Below, one piece after another: positions 26,095 to 34,602 of a stretch of 64,000 nucleotides of DNA; the first letter of the stretch is position 1, and each line of letters starts with the position of its first letter. This DNA comes from CAWEYO01 sp963813315. GTDB taxonomy: Bacteria > Pseudomonadota > Alphaproteobacteria > Rhizobiales > Rhizobiaceae. Both the position numbers and the translations under genes were made by a program. The stretch is taken from positions 1-64,000 of the forward strand of contig CAWEYO010000023.1 in the NCBI GenBank assembly GCA_963813315.1, in the 5' to 3' direction. Under the pieces are notes generated by a model. The model had not been told where the DNA came from, ran no database searches, and saw nothing but the letters and a program-made list of their open reading frames with translations.

Positions 26095-27036
26095 ATGCAA
26101 ATGCGAAGGAACAACTCGATTGCTGCAGCGTATATGGCGGTTGCTTTTGCGGCCCTAATCTCGCCGAGCGCGGCTCAAGATCAGGGTCTCTGGAAGGTCT
26201 ACAACGAGAGCCTCAAGGGCGCTAAATATGTCGATCTGACCCACACGATCACGCCAACCATTCCGGTCTGGATCGGATTTGGCAATTCGACATTTTCCCC
26301 TGCGAAAGCAGGCGCCGACATGGAGGGGTTTGCCAAGACAGGCGACGTTTTCACCTACGACAAGCACGGCTTCGAGGCGACCAACTACGTGCTGACAACC
26401 GACCAGCTCGGCACGCAACTCGACCCACCGGCGCACTGGGCACCCGAATATCCGGCAATCGACGAACTGCCGGCGACCTACACGATCCGCCCTCTGGTCG
26501 TGATATCGATTGAAGAAAAGGTCAAAAAGGACTTCGGCTATGCGCTTCAGGTCGACGATATCAAGGAGTTCGAAGCAAAAAACGGAACGATCCCCGAGGG
26601 CTCCGTCGTGTTCGTTCGCTCGGGCTGGTCGAAGGAATGGCCTGATCCGGCTCTGGCCAAGAAGGCACCTTTTCCAGGTGTGAAGTCTTGATGCGCTGAA
26701 GTTCCTCCATCTCGATCGAAGATTCTCTTTCACGGACACGAGCCTCTGGATACGGACGCGACCCCGACGCTCGAAGGCGAAGTTTGGCTCATGCACAATG
26801 GTTTTGCGCAAGCCGAAGGCGTCGCCAATCTCGATCAGGTTCCAGAAACTGGCGCCCTGGTGGCGATTGGGTTTCCGAAGTTCGCTGGCGGCCTCGGCGG
26901 TTATGCGCGTTACATCGCGATCTGCCCGCCGGATTGGAAATTCGGCGTGTCGGTCGGCGAAGTCGCGGAGGCGCCCCTTCCCAAATCCGACAAGCCACTG
27001 CATTTCGACGAGAAGGCGGGGATGCGAATCAGATAG
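26095..27036 (+). pseudogene. Cyclase-family (kynurenine formamidase-like) secreted protein with two nearby frameshifts
   Basis: The N-terminus carries a signal peptide (YMAVAFAALISPSAA). The mature part has the metal-binding pattern of the cyclase/formamidase family: VDLTHTITPTIPVW, then DKHGFEATNY and GTQLDPPAHWAPEY, where the HGFEATN and QLDPPAH segments normally bind metal. The frame stops at 26,689 after APFPGV. Past about 26,710 the same frame resumes with ILFHGHEPLDTDATP and runs to GMRIR and a stop at 27,036. Between the two, the shifted frame reads SLDALKFLHLD, so one extra and one missing base lie within about 30 bases. The joined protein would have about 313 residues. Both shifts may be real or one local sequencing problem. 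The ATG at 26,101 is an alternative start with better spacing. Confidence 0.7.
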
Positions 27037-27119
27037 TCGCGGTTTCAGACAAAGCCGCTCCGGCCTCGTGGGAGCGGCAACCCTGCGACGAACGCCTACC
27101 CCTTTACCCGTGACCCGGC

Positions 27120-27392
27120 TCATGGTCGGGCGCCTGCCAGTCCATCGCAACCGCTTTTGCTTCGCCCCTTTCCGCCTCCGTTTTCGGGGCGTATCGCCGC
27201 AGCCATTCCTGCCTCCGACAGCGGTTCCGTTAGTTGCCGTAGCAGTTTTGGCGTCTCGGCGATCCGCTGCCACAGCCTGCCCAGCAGTCGCATGGCTTTC
27301 TCTGCAGCCTCTTCGTCGCCTGCCTCCCTGGCATCGTTGATGACGGCCTCGAGCACGGCGATATCGGCAAAAATCCGATCGAGGTCGGTCAT
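27120..27392 (-). CDS. Small helical protein downstream of the serine recombinase
   Basis: The product has 90 residues. The central helical part (DIAVLEAVINDAREAGDEEA, then AEKAMRLLGRLWQRI) looks genuine, while the tail from about residue 68 is Gly-, Lys- and Ser-rich. The ATG at 27,392 overlaps the TGA of the recombinase reading as ATGA, so it was probably co-translated with the recombinase. Its role is unknown, perhaps accessory to recombination. Confidence 0.5.
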   Translation of the reverse strand: MTDLDRIFADIAVLEAVINDAREAGDEEAAEKAMRLLGRLWQRIAETPKLLRQLTEPLSEAGMAAAIRPENGGGKGRSKSGCDGLAGARP

Positions 27393-27741
27393 GGTGTTAT
27401 CGCCTCCAGCATCCGCGCAATCGCCGTAGCAGTAAACGGTGTCCCATTCGACGTCACATGCCCTGCCTTGGCCAGTTCCCGGGATACCTCCCGTAGCCGA
27501 GCCGTCTCCACCAAATTGTTCTGATGCCATTGCCGAGCAGCAGGTCGAGCATCCTCTTGAAGCCGGGACGCATGTCGATCGGATCGGCGCCCGAGACCGC
27601 CTCGTCATAGTAAGTTTCAACAACCCTGTACCCGTTGGAGCGTGCGAACTTCTCAACGGCAACCTGTTGCCGCTTTTCCGAGTCCTTGTCGGCACCAACA
27701 TTGGCCGCAGACGAGGTACGGAGGTACGCTACAGATTTCAC
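27389..27741 (-). pseudogene. Serine recombinase (resolvase-type) with a large internal deletion
   Basis: From a GTG at 27,741 the reading KSVAYLRTSSAANVGADKDS, then YRVVETYYDEAVSGADPI and MLDLLLGNGIRTI, is the N-terminal resolvase domain, with the nucleophile Ser in the RTSS motif. In another frame, RLREVSRELAKAGHVTSNGT followed by ATAIARMLEAITP is the C-terminal end of the same protein type, finishing at 27,389. The DNA-binding middle of 100 or more residues is missing, so this is a deletion product and not a simple frameshift. A short ORF with a CxxC motif precedes it, and a small helical ORF follows, each overlapping it by four bases. Confidence 0.75.
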
Positions 27742-27866
27742 GTCGGGCGGCGCGGCTCGAAAGTCTCCCCGCAGCCCGCACAGGTAATCGGGACGACGTT
27801 GCGGGCTTCGGCGCTCTTGATCAGTTCGCCGAGGAACTTGGTCTGGTTTCGATCGGGTGCACGCAT
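27738..27866 (-). CDS. Small CxxC protein upstream of the serine recombinase
   Basis: The product has 42 residues: RAPDRNQTKFLGELIKSAEA, then a strand with CAGCGETFEPRR. The CxxC pair looks like half of a zinc ribbon. It ends on a GTGA overlap with the recombinase start, so the two are translationally coupled. The three-gene arrangement, with four-base overlaps on both sides of the recombinase, suggests one mobile module that has since lost part of its recombinase. Confidence 0.5.
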   Translation of the reverse strand: MRAPDRNQTKFLGELIKSAEARNVVPITCAGCGETFEPRRPT

Positions 27867-28089
27867 GGCGGTCCCAGTTTCGGAGAGGCCGCCGCCGATT
27901 GCGCTTGTTCGGTCAGGGAACTATATTCGAACGTGTTTTCAGAATTCCCTGGCCATCGCGTTTTGCCGGTGGCCTTTTGTTTTTGAGGCGCGCCAAGGTG
28001 CGCCTCAACGCGTTTCAGGGGTGTGTAGGCCGATGCCAAATTCTTTGGCTGCCTGGCCTGGCGCGTTAAATCCAAGCCTTCAACCGACC

Positions 28090-28417
28090 GCATGAGGACG
28101 CCTTCTTGCTCACCCGCACCGGGCAACCGTTCGCCTCTGCCGCCTCGCTCAGTTCCGCCTTCATCGGCTATTGCCGCAAGGCTGGGCTGCCGGTCGGCCT
28201 GGCGGCGCACGGCATCCGCAAGGCCACCGCCACCGCCGCCGCCGAGGCCGGGGCGACACCCCACGAACTGATGGCGATATTTGGCTGGGTCGATCTCAGG
28301 ACGCCACTGATCTACACCAATGACTTCAGCCGCAAGCAGGCCGGATTGAAGATCGCACAGCAGTTTGCCGAGCGTGACCAGACAGTGGTCGCCTTTCCCG
28401 CCAAGAAAAAAGCGTAA
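28090..28417 (+). pseudogene. C-terminal fragment of a tyrosine recombinase
   Basis: The reading LLTRTGQPFASAASLSSAF, then AAHGIRKATATAAAEAGATP and ELMAIFGWVDLRTPLIYT, covers the last catalytic box of a phage-type integrase: His-x-x-Arg in HGIRK, Trp in FGW, and a Tyr in LIYT. The first catalytic Arg and the whole N-terminal part are absent. The fragment is plus strand, opposite to the serine recombinase, and is followed closely by a strong terminator. It marks the right side of the accessory region. Confidence 0.75.
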
Positions 28418-28440
28418 GACCCCTCCTCCCAAGGGACCCA

Positions 28441-28469
28441 AAAGCCCGGCCCGAAAAAGCCGGGTTTTT
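28441..28469 (+). terminator. Rho-independent terminator after the tyrosine recombinase fragment
   Basis: The sequence aaagcccggc, an eight-base loop and gccgggttttt form a GC-rich stem followed by a T run on the plus strand. It lies 23 bases after the end of the recombinase fragment, so it probably ended transcription of the original integrase gene. Confidence 0.8.
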
Positions 28470-28620
28470 GACTGCGGGTTTTAGTTTCTGAAACACGGGT
28501 TTCAGCGGCAAAAAAGCCAATGAAATCAAGCAACATAGAAGTATCGTCTAATGCCGTGTCCTGCCACGAGATTTTCACTTGGACGCGGCAGTTGCGAGAG
28601 GCACCTCGCCCTTCCAATGT

Positions 28621-29412
28621 TCAGCCCGCGAGAGACTTCAGCAGATTGGCTGCCGCAAGCATGTCGTTTTTTCGTGACTTCCGACGCTGGGCGGCCTCGG
28701 AATCCTCGCCCCAATGTTCCGTATTCCAGTCTTCGTCGACGTGGGCGGCCGCCCAGGCGGTCTCGGCATCGAGTTCGCCAGCCTCGACCGCAAGCGCCAG
28801 AAGCGCGGATCCGGTTAAACTGGTCATCAGATGAAGCGCTGCCAGCCTCAAGGGGTCGCCGCGCATCTTGAGATGGATGCCGATCGCGCCGATGGCTTCA
28901 CGCGGTTGCTCCACATGAACGACGCCTTCGGCAAGCACGAAGTGCGCACCGAGCGCGGATCTTGCCCAATCGATCACCGGGTCCCAGGCTTCAGCCTGCC
29001 TTTCGACCAGTTTCTCTGGTGCATCCGCGCGGTAGCAAAGGAGATCGGACGACGAAAAGCGCAAAATATCCTCAAGGACCGCCTGCGTGTCCTGCGCCAC
29101 CCCGTCAATCGCCGTGTTGACGAGGCGGGTCACAGGCATGGACACAGGATCAATATTCTCCTGCTGGGCAGAGAATTCCGCGGCAACGAGCCGGGCAGCA
29201 GCTTCAGTGGGCAGCGTTAAAATCGCTTTGGCCGGGGTGCGCACAGGTTTCCCGTCGAGGTGGACGTCGAAGCCTTCAGCGGCAGCCGCGACGGTCACAT
29301 CGGTATAGAACCGCTTCGGGAGGGGCGTCCTCATCTGGTTCTGGGCGCGGCGCACCGGATCCGCATCGGATAGCTGCTTGCCCGCCTCGAGATCGTTCAG
29401 AATTTCGCGCAT
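28621..29412 (-). CDS. ATP12-family F1 ATP synthase assembly chaperone
   Basis: The product has 263 residues and resembles ATP12 proteins, which bind the alpha subunit during assembly of the F1 part of ATP synthase in alphaproteobacteria and mitochondria. Family features include RFYTDVTVAAAAEGFDVHLD near the start, then PVRTPAKAILTLPTEAAARL, the block PVTRLVNTAIDGV, and SSSDLLCYRADAPEKLVERQ. I chose the ATG at 29,412 (MREILNDLEAGK), with GGAG upstream; a longer start would add 23 unlikely residues. The gene follows the pseudouridine synthase by 43 bases on the same strand. This is the first backbone gene after the accessory region. Confidence 0.88.
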   Translation of the reverse strand: MREILNDLEAGKQLSDADPVRRAQNQMRTPLPKRFYTDVTVAAAAEGFDVHLDGKPVRTPAKAILTLPTEAAARLVAAEFSAQQENIDPVSMPVTRLVNTAIDGVAQDTQAVLEDILRFSSSDLLCYRADAPEKLVERQAEAWDPVIDWARSALGAHFVLAEGVVHVEQPREAIGAIGIHLKMRGDPLRLAALHLMTSLTGSALLALAVEAGELDAETAWAAAHVDEDWNTEHWGEDSEAAQRRKSRKNDMLAAANLLKSLAG

Positions 29413-29455
29413 GGTCGCTCCAATCCGGGACCGTCGTCCCCTCCGTCGGCACGGA

Positions 29456-30439
29456 TCATTCGTCTCGGGCGGTCGCTTCATCGAAACCGATCAGGTTCCA
29501 GCTCTGTTTCATATGAGGCGGCATCGGTGCGGTAACATCGATCGTTCCCCTATCCGGGTGCGGAACGACAATGCGCCGCGCGTGGAGATGGAGCCGGTTC
29601 TGGACGCCGCCGGGAAAATCCCAATTGGTGTCCGCCTCGAAATACTTCGGATCGCCGATGATGGGACAGCCGATCTGCGCCGCGTGGACACGAAGCTGGT
29701 GCGTGCGGCCGGTATAGGGCTCCATCTCCAGCCAGGACAGGGTCTGGCCGGCCTGATCGACAACACGATAGAAGGAGACGGCGTGGTCAGCCCCTTCCTC
29801 GCCGTGCCTTGCAACGCGGACGCGGTCGCCGTCCGGCGTCTGCTCCTTTACGAGCCAGCTCGAAATTCGGTCCTCGCGCTTCTTCGGCACGCCCTTGACC
29901 AGCGCCCAATACGTTTTCTTCGTCTCGCGCTGCCTGAAGGCTTCAGCAAGCTTCATCGCGGCCAGCCGGGTCCGTGCGACAACAAGGACGCCTGAGGTAT
30001 CCCGGTCGAGCCGATGGACCAGGCGAGGCTTCTCGCCTTTCTGACTGCGCCAAGCTTCCAGCATGTCATCGACATGGCGCGAGACTCCTGAGCCCCCCTG
30101 CACCGCAAGCCCCGCCGGCTTGTTGAAAACGAATACTTTCGGGTCCTCATAAAGCAGCATCTGCGCCAGCACATCGCCATCGCCCTGATTGCGTATGGTG
30201 CGCGCGGTCAATTGACCTTTGCCCTTCTTGTCGACGTCGAGCGGCGGCACCCGGATAACCTGCCCCGGATCGATCCGCGTGTCGGTCTTCGCGCGACCCC
30301 CATCCACGCGGACCTGGCCCGACCGCAGAAGCTTCTGCAACTGCACGAAACCGAGCCCCGGGTAATGCACCTTGAACCAGCGGTCGAGCCGCATTCCTGC
30401 TTCGCCGGCTTCCACCGCGATCTGCTCCACGCCTGCCAT
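29456..30439 (-). CDS. Ribosomal large-subunit pseudouridine synthase, RluC/RluD type
   Basis: This enzyme isomerises specific uridines in 23S rRNA to pseudouridine. It has 327 residues. An N-terminal S4 RNA-binding domain (RLDRWFKVHYPGLGFVQLQK, residues about 17-80) is followed by the catalytic domain with the active Asp in LVHRLDRDTSGVLVVA and the later motif PYTGRTHQLRVHAAQIGCPI. The length and the S4 domain fit the RluA-type family, most like RluC; the target position cannot be decided here. It is followed by the ATP12-type gene and preceded by crcB after a 36-base gap, so these probably form one operon with rarA. Confidence 0.9.
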   Translation of the reverse strand: MAGVEQIAVEAGEAGMRLDRWFKVHYPGLGFVQLQKLLRSGQVRVDGGRAKTDTRIDPGQVIRVPPLDVDKKGKGQLTARTIRNQGDGDVLAQMLLYEDPKVFVFNKPAGLAVQGGSGVSRHVDDMLEAWRSQKGEKPRLVHRLDRDTSGVLVVARTRLAAMKLAEAFRQRETKKTYWALVKGVPKKREDRISSWLVKEQTPDGDRVRVARHGEEGADHAVSFYRVVDQAGQTLSWLEMEPYTGRTHQLRVHAAQIGCPIIGDPKYFEADTNWDFPGGVQNRLHLHARRIVVPHPDRGTIDVTAPMPPHMKQSWNLIGFDEATARDE

Positions 30440-30475
30440 TTCAACGCCCTTCCGTTGCGAGCAGGCGAAATAGCA

Positions 30476-30856
30476 TCAGGCGAAGCTCCTTGCGAGCCAC
30501 ATTCCCACAAAGAGCGCCACAATCGACGCGCCAACGCTGGCCAAGACGTAGCCCAAGGCCGAACCAACCGCGCCGCGCGTCCAGAGGACCGCGAAATCGA
30601 GCGAGAAGGCCGAGAATGTCGTGAAGCCGCCCAGTATACCGGTCGCCACGAACAGGCGCAGCTCGTTGGAGGCGCCGCCGAAGCGACGCGCCAGGATTTC
30701 GATGAACACGCCCATTGCAAAAGATCCGGCGACGTTGATCGCCATTGTGCCCCAGGGAAAACCGGGGCCGAGAAGTCGCAAGGCGCCAAGATTGACCAGA
30801 TGCCGCAGCCCTGCGCCGACGCCGCCGCCGAGGGCGACCAGAACGAAATGATACAT
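30476..30856 (-). CDS. crcB: Fluoride exporter CrcB (Fluc channel)
   Basis: The product has 126 residues with four hydrophobic helices and forms a dual-topology dimeric fluoride channel in the inner membrane. Family motifs are seen: GGGVGAGLRHLVNLGALRLL, PWGTMAINVAGSFAMGVFIE with the conserved Asn, and GILGGFTTFSAFSLD with the Phe residues of the pore. Only 35 bases separate it from the rarA stop, so there is no room for a fluoride riboswitch and it is probably expressed from the rarA promoter. Confidence 0.93.
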   Translation of the reverse strand: MYHFVLVALGGGVGAGLRHLVNLGALRLLGPGFPWGTMAINVAGSFAMGVFIEILARRFGGASNELRLFVATGILGGFTTFSAFSLDFAVLWTRGAVGSALGYVLASVGASIVALFVGMWLARSFA

Positions 30857-30891
30857 ATACGTGTTTTGGCCACAGCGGCCAAACCTCTGTC

Positions 30892-32205
30892 TCAGGCGCC
30901 GCCGCGCTCCCGCCTGAGCTTTGCCCAGAACTCGAGCCGCTTTCGTATTTCCCGCTCGAAGCCTCGATCCGGCGGATCATAAAAGGTGCGCCGCCCCATC
31001 TTTTCCGGGAAGTAATCCTGTCCGGAAAAAGCTTCGGGCGCGTCGTGATCGTATTGGTAGCCGCTGCCGTAGCCTTCATCCTTCATCAGCCGGGTCGGCG
31101 CGTTGAGAATATGCTTCGGCGGCAGCAGCGAGCCATGCTCCTTGGCCGCCTGCGTCGCATTCTTGAAGGCTGTGTAGGTTGCGTTCGATTTCGGGGCCGT
31201 CGCCAGATAGACACAGGCTTCGGCGAAGGCGAGCTCGCCTTCCGGAGACCCGAGATAATCATAGGCATCCTTGGCCGCATTGGCGATCACCAGTGCCTGC
31301 GGATCGGCAAGTCCGATGTCCTCGAGAGCCATTCGCACCAGCCGGCGGCCGAGGTAAAGCGGATCCTCACCGGCGTCGAACATGCGCGCAAGGTAATAGA
31401 GTGCCGCATCCGGGTCGGAGCCCCGCACGGATTTGTGCAGCGCGGAGATAAGGTTGTAGTGGCCGTCCTGGCCCTTGTCATAGACCGGAGCCCGGCGCTG
31501 CACGATCCGCTGAAGTGCGTCGGCATCAAACACCTCGCCCGGCTTTGCCGCGCGCCATACTTCTTCGGCAAGCGTGAGCGCGGCGCGACCGTCGCCGTCG
31601 CTCATGCGCAACAGCACCGCACGCGCCTCCTCGCCAAGCGGCAGTTCCTTGCCTTCCGCGGCTTCGGCTCGTGCCAGCAGCTTTTCCAGCGTCGCCTCGG
31701 ACAGCGTGTGGAAAACGAGCACACGCGCGCGCGACAAGAGCGCCGCGTTGAGCTCGAACGACGGGTTCTCCGTGGTGGCCCCAACGAGTATCACGGTTCC
31801 GTCTTCCATGACGGGAAGAAACGAATCCTGCTGGGCGCGGTTGAAGCGGTGTATCTCGTCGACGAAAAGCAGCGTCTGGCGGCCTTTTGAGCGCCGCAGC
31901 CGGGCAGTTTCAAACACCTTCTTCAGGTCGGCGACGCCTGAAAAGATCGCCGATATCTGCTCGAAGGCGAGACCGGTTTCGCCTGCCAGCAATCGCGCGA
32001 CCGTGGTCTTGCCTGTGCCTGGCGGTCCCCAGAAGACCATTGAGCCGAGCGACCCGGAGCGGATCATGCGCGTCAGCGCACCGTCAGCGCCCGTCAGGTG
32101 CTCCTGACCAACCACTTCCTCAAGCGTCTTCGGCCGCAGCCGATCGGCCAGCGGCCGGCCGGGCGGCTCTCCCTGGGGCTCATCTCTGGAGAAAAGGTCA
32201 GCCAT
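30892..32205 (-). CDS. rarA: Replication-associated recombination protein A (RarA/MgsA), AAA+ ATPase
   Basis: The product has 437 residues and acts at stalled replication forks with clamp-loader-like ATPase activity. Walker A is VFWGPPGTGKTTVARLLAG, Walker B is TLLFVDEIHRFN, sensor I is VILVGATTENPSFELNAALL, and the C-terminal tetramerisation and MgsA domain includes RGSDPDAALYYLARMFDAGE. The length matches the family. It is the first gene of the rarA-crcB-rluC-ATP12 run; a palindromic repeat pair separates it from degP. Confidence 0.95.
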   Translation of the reverse strand: MADLFSRDEPQGEPPGRPLADRLRPKTLEEVVGQEHLTGADGALTRMIRSGSLGSMVFWGPPGTGKTTVARLLAGETGLAFEQISAIFSGVADLKKVFETARLRRSKGRQTLLFVDEIHRFNRAQQDSFLPVMEDGTVILVGATTENPSFELNAALLSRARVLVFHTLSEATLEKLLARAEAAEGKELPLGEEARAVLLRMSDGDGRAALTLAEEVWRAAKPGEVFDADALQRIVQRRAPVYDKGQDGHYNLISALHKSVRGSDPDAALYYLARMFDAGEDPLYLGRRLVRMALEDIGLADPQALVIANAAKDAYDYLGSPEGELAFAEACVYLATAPKSNATYTAFKNATQAAKEHGSLLPPKHILNAPTRLMKDEGYGSGYQYDHDAPEAFSGQDYFPEKMGRRTFYDPPDRGFEREIRKRLEFWAKLRRERGGA

Positions 32206-32209
32206 GGGC

Positions 32210-32282
32210 TAGTGGTCCGATTAACATTCGCATCCCATTGATACAGGCCATTCAGGCGAATGTTAGAATCAAAGGACCGCTA
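32210..32282. repeat. Palindromic repeat, first of a pair between degP and rarA
   Basis: The arms tagtggtccgattaacattc (left) and, read in reverse complement, tagcggtcctttgattctaa (right) flank a loop of about 25 bases. Both arms go on to acattcgc. It lies five bases upstream of the rarA start and resembles the second copy 16 bases further on, so both belong to one family. Confidence 0.8.
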
Positions 32283-32297
32283 GCAAACATACGATTT

Positions 32298-32374
32298 TAG
32301 TGGAACTTTGAATTTGACATTCGCTATGGACGCGCGATGTCGACTCGGATGCGAATGTCAAATTCGTTCCACTA
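32298..32374. repeat. Palindromic repeat, second of the pair, carrying the degP stop codon
   Basis: The left arm tagtggaactttgaatttga and the right arm, read in reverse complement (tagtggaacgaatttgacat), pair over about 24 bases around a loop of about 26 bases. The outer TAG of the right arm is the stop codon of degP (32,372-32,374). In the transcript it would form a long hairpin directly after degP and could act in termination or mRNA stability. Confidence 0.85.
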
Positions 32375-33916
32375 ATAGCGCAACGTCTGGCGCAACAACT
32401 GCCCGTCGCGTTCGATGGTGAAACGCCACCAGCGGGTCTGCTGCGATGCGATTTCCTTCAGCTTTTCCACCGACGTGATCTGTTCGCCATTCACCTCGCG
32501 CACGATGTCGCGCGGCTGGACGCCGAAACCTTCGGCAGGAGAATTTGGCACAATGTCGATCACGGCGACGCCTGACGATTCCACCGGCATTCCGAGCCGC
32601 TGGGCCAGCCTGGGCGACAAGGCAGCGACCTTGGTGCCTGCGAAGGGACTGCGCCCGCCGATCGAAACCTGCGTTGTGGAATTGCCTTCAGGCGCTCGCC
32701 CGAGCTTGACCTGGACGGTCTTGTCACCTCCTCCGCTCAATACGGAAAAGCTCGCCGTGCTGCCGATTGCCTGGGTTGCGAGCCGGTAGCCGAGCGCATC
32801 AACGTGCTCGATCGCAACATTGTTCATGGCCAGCACCACATCGCCTGCCTTCAGGCCGGCTTGCGCGGCAGGACCATCGGGGATGACAGAAGAAATCAGC
32901 GCGCCTTGCGGCCGCGCCATGCCAAGGGCTTCTGCGATCTGTGGTGTCACCGGCTCGAACGTCGCGCCAATGAAGGGCCGCTCAAAATAATCGCTTCCGC
33001 TCTTCGCCGCCTGTGCCACGGCGCGCACGATGTTTGCCGGAATTGCGAAACCAATGCCGATCGAGCCGCCGCTCCGGCTGAATATTGCCGTGTTGATGCC
33101 GATGAGCTGCCCGGACATGTTGACGAGCGGGCCACCCGAATTGCCGGGATTGATCGCCGCGTCCGTCTGGATGAAGAAGCCAAAATCCGAAATGCCGATA
33201 TGCGAGCGCGCAAGCGCCGACACGATGCCGCTTGTCGTCGTCTGCCCGACACCGAACGGATTGCCGATCGCCAGCACGAGGTCGCCCACTTCAAGCGCGT
33301 CGGAATCGCCAATTGTCACCGCCGGAAACGGATCCTTCGACTCGATTTTGAGCACCGCAAGATCGAGCGATTTGTCCTTCAGCAGCAGTTTGCTCTCGAA
33401 CTCGCGGCCGTCCGGCGTCGCGACCTTCATTTCATCGGCATCGCGGATCACGTGATAGTTGGTGACGACCAAGCCGCTCGGATCGACAAGCACGCCGGAG
33501 CCGAGTGACGATTTCACGCGCGGCGGCATCTGGTCGCCAAAGAAACGTTCGAAGAAAGGGTCGCCGGCAAAAGGAGAGCGAACCCGCACCTGTTGAGAAG
33601 CGTAAACGTTCACGACGGCCGGCGCGGTCTTCTCGACCAGTGGGGCGAAGGAAAGTTGCATCTCCTCGCGGCCGAACGGCACGCGCTTGCCCGGATCAGT
33701 CGCTTCGCCGGCAGTGGTCGCCGCCGCATTGTCGTCGGCGGGCCGCGTAGGGCTGGTGGCGGGCGGCGTGGTTTTCTCGACGCCGCCGCGCAAGAAGTCC
33801 TTGAACAGGTCGCCGAGTTCGTTGCTCTCCTGAGCGGTCGCGAGCCCGAGCGGCAACAGCAGCGCCAGAGCGATCAGGAATGGCGCAAGGACGTATCTCG
33901 ATGCCTTCAGGCACAT
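32372..33916 (-). CDS. Do-like periplasmic serine protease (DegP/DegQ family)
   Basis: The product has 514 residues and degrades or refolds misfolded proteins in the periplasm. A signal peptide (LAPFLIALALLLPLGLATA) is followed by a Thr/Ala-rich linker. The trypsin-like domain carries His in VVTNYHVIRDADEM, Asp in LLKDKSLDLAVLKIES and Ser in AAINPGNSGGPLVNMSGQLI. Two PDZ domains follow, with FERPFIGATFEPVTPQIAEA in the first and IDIVPNSPAEGFGVQPRDIV in the second. The stop codon lies in the outer arm of a palindromic repeat. Rhizobial genomes usually have several such proteases, so I give no exact symbol. Confidence 0.92.
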   Translation of the reverse strand: MCLKASRYVLAPFLIALALLLPLGLATAQESNELGDLFKDFLRGGVEKTTPPATSPTRPADDNAAATTAGEATDPGKRVPFGREEMQLSFAPLVEKTAPAVVNVYASQQVRVRSPFAGDPFFERFFGDQMPPRVKSSLGSGVLVDPSGLVVTNYHVIRDADEMKVATPDGREFESKLLLKDKSLDLAVLKIESKDPFPAVTIGDSDALEVGDLVLAIGNPFGVGQTTTSGIVSALARSHIGISDFGFFIQTDAAINPGNSGGPLVNMSGQLIGINTAIFSRSGGSIGIGFAIPANIVRAVAQAAKSGSDYFERPFIGATFEPVTPQIAEALGMARPQGALISSVIPDGPAAQAGLKAGDVVLAMNNVAIEHVDALGYRLATQAIGSTASFSVLSGGGDKTVQVKLGRAPEGNSTTQVSIGGRSPFAGTKVAALSPRLAQRLGMPVESSGVAVIDIVPNSPAEGFGVQPRDIVREVNGEQITSVEKLKEIASQQTRWWRFTIERDGQLLRQTLRY

Positions 33917-34028
33917 CGCAAATCCTCCAGGATGGCTGGCGGCCTATTCTCGCGAAGATTGTGCAATTTGAAAGGCTGGCTGCACCCCAAACGCAACGAC
34001 GCCCTGATCTCGTTTCATCCGAAGAGAG

Positions 34029-34051
34029 AAGGGCCCTCAATCGGGCCCTTG
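34029..34051 (-). terminator. Terminator-like hairpin after rplQ
   Basis: The sequence aagggccc, a six-base loop and gggccctt form a perfect eight-base GC-rich stem 25 bases beyond the rplQ stop. The T run that follows in the minus direction is poor (ttctctc), so termination may be only moderately strong. It is a suitable end for the long translation operon. Confidence 0.65.
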
Positions 34052-34075
34052 AAAATCGCTGTAGTTCGATCGAGC

Positions 34076-34507
34076 CTATGCGGCTTCGGCTTCGGCGCCG
34101 ACGCCTTCGGCTTCTGAGCGCGCACGGTCGGCCGCGCCCTTGGCCGATACGTCGCGATCGACGAATTCGATGACCGCCATTGCCGCATTGTCGCCATGGC
34201 GGAAGCCGGCTTTCATGATCCGCAGGTAGCCGCCGTTGCGCTGTGCATAACGCGGCGCAATCGTCTCAAAGAGACGCTTCACAAGAGCTTCGTTGCGAAT
34301 CTGCGCGATCGCCTGACGGCGGGCATGCAGATCGCCGCGCTTGCCGAGCGTGACAAGTTTCTCGACGATGGGGCGCAGGTCCTTCGCCTTCTGCAGCGTA
34401 GTGACGATCTGCTCGTGCTCGATCAGCGAGCCCGAGAGATTTGCGAAAAGGGCCTTGCGGTGACTGACGCTGCGGCCAAGCCGGCGGCCGGTCTTACCGT
34501 GGCGCAT
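34076..34507 (-). CDS. rplQ: 50S ribosomal protein L17
   Basis: The product has 143 residues. The N-terminal MRHGKTGRRLGRSVSHRKAL is the conserved L17 start, and RNGGYLRIMKAGFRHGDNAA is the C-terminal core. A tail of about 20 residues, rich in Ala and Glu, is typical for rhizobial versions. L17 sits near the exit of the peptide tunnel. It is the last gene of the alpha part of the operon, 95 bases after rpoA; that gap holds a small hairpin (cccgaaagg and cctttcggg). Confidence 0.97.
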   Translation of the reverse strand: MRHGKTGRRLGRSVSHRKALFANLSGSLIEHEQIVTTLQKAKDLRPIVEKLVTLGKRGDLHARRQAIAQIRNEALVKRLFETIAPRYAQRNGGYLRIMKAGFRHGDNAAMAVIEFVDRDVSAKGAADRARSEAEGVGAEAEAA

Positions 34508-34602
34508 GGCGATTCTCCTTCAATTCCTGGTTCGAGAGGCAGCAGCCTCGTTTTTTCAGGAGCAGGATCGCCCGAAAGGCAGCACGGCCTTTCGGGATCT
34601 GC

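Noticed and set aside
27821..28441. A 206-codon minus-strand frame opposite the tyrosine recombinase fragment
   Set aside because: The plus strand shows recombinase motifs over the same bases, and the minus translation is Gly-rich shadow sequence.
30857..30891. Fluoride riboswitch upstream of crcB
   Set aside because: Only 35 bases separate crcB from the rarA stop, too short for the aptamer.
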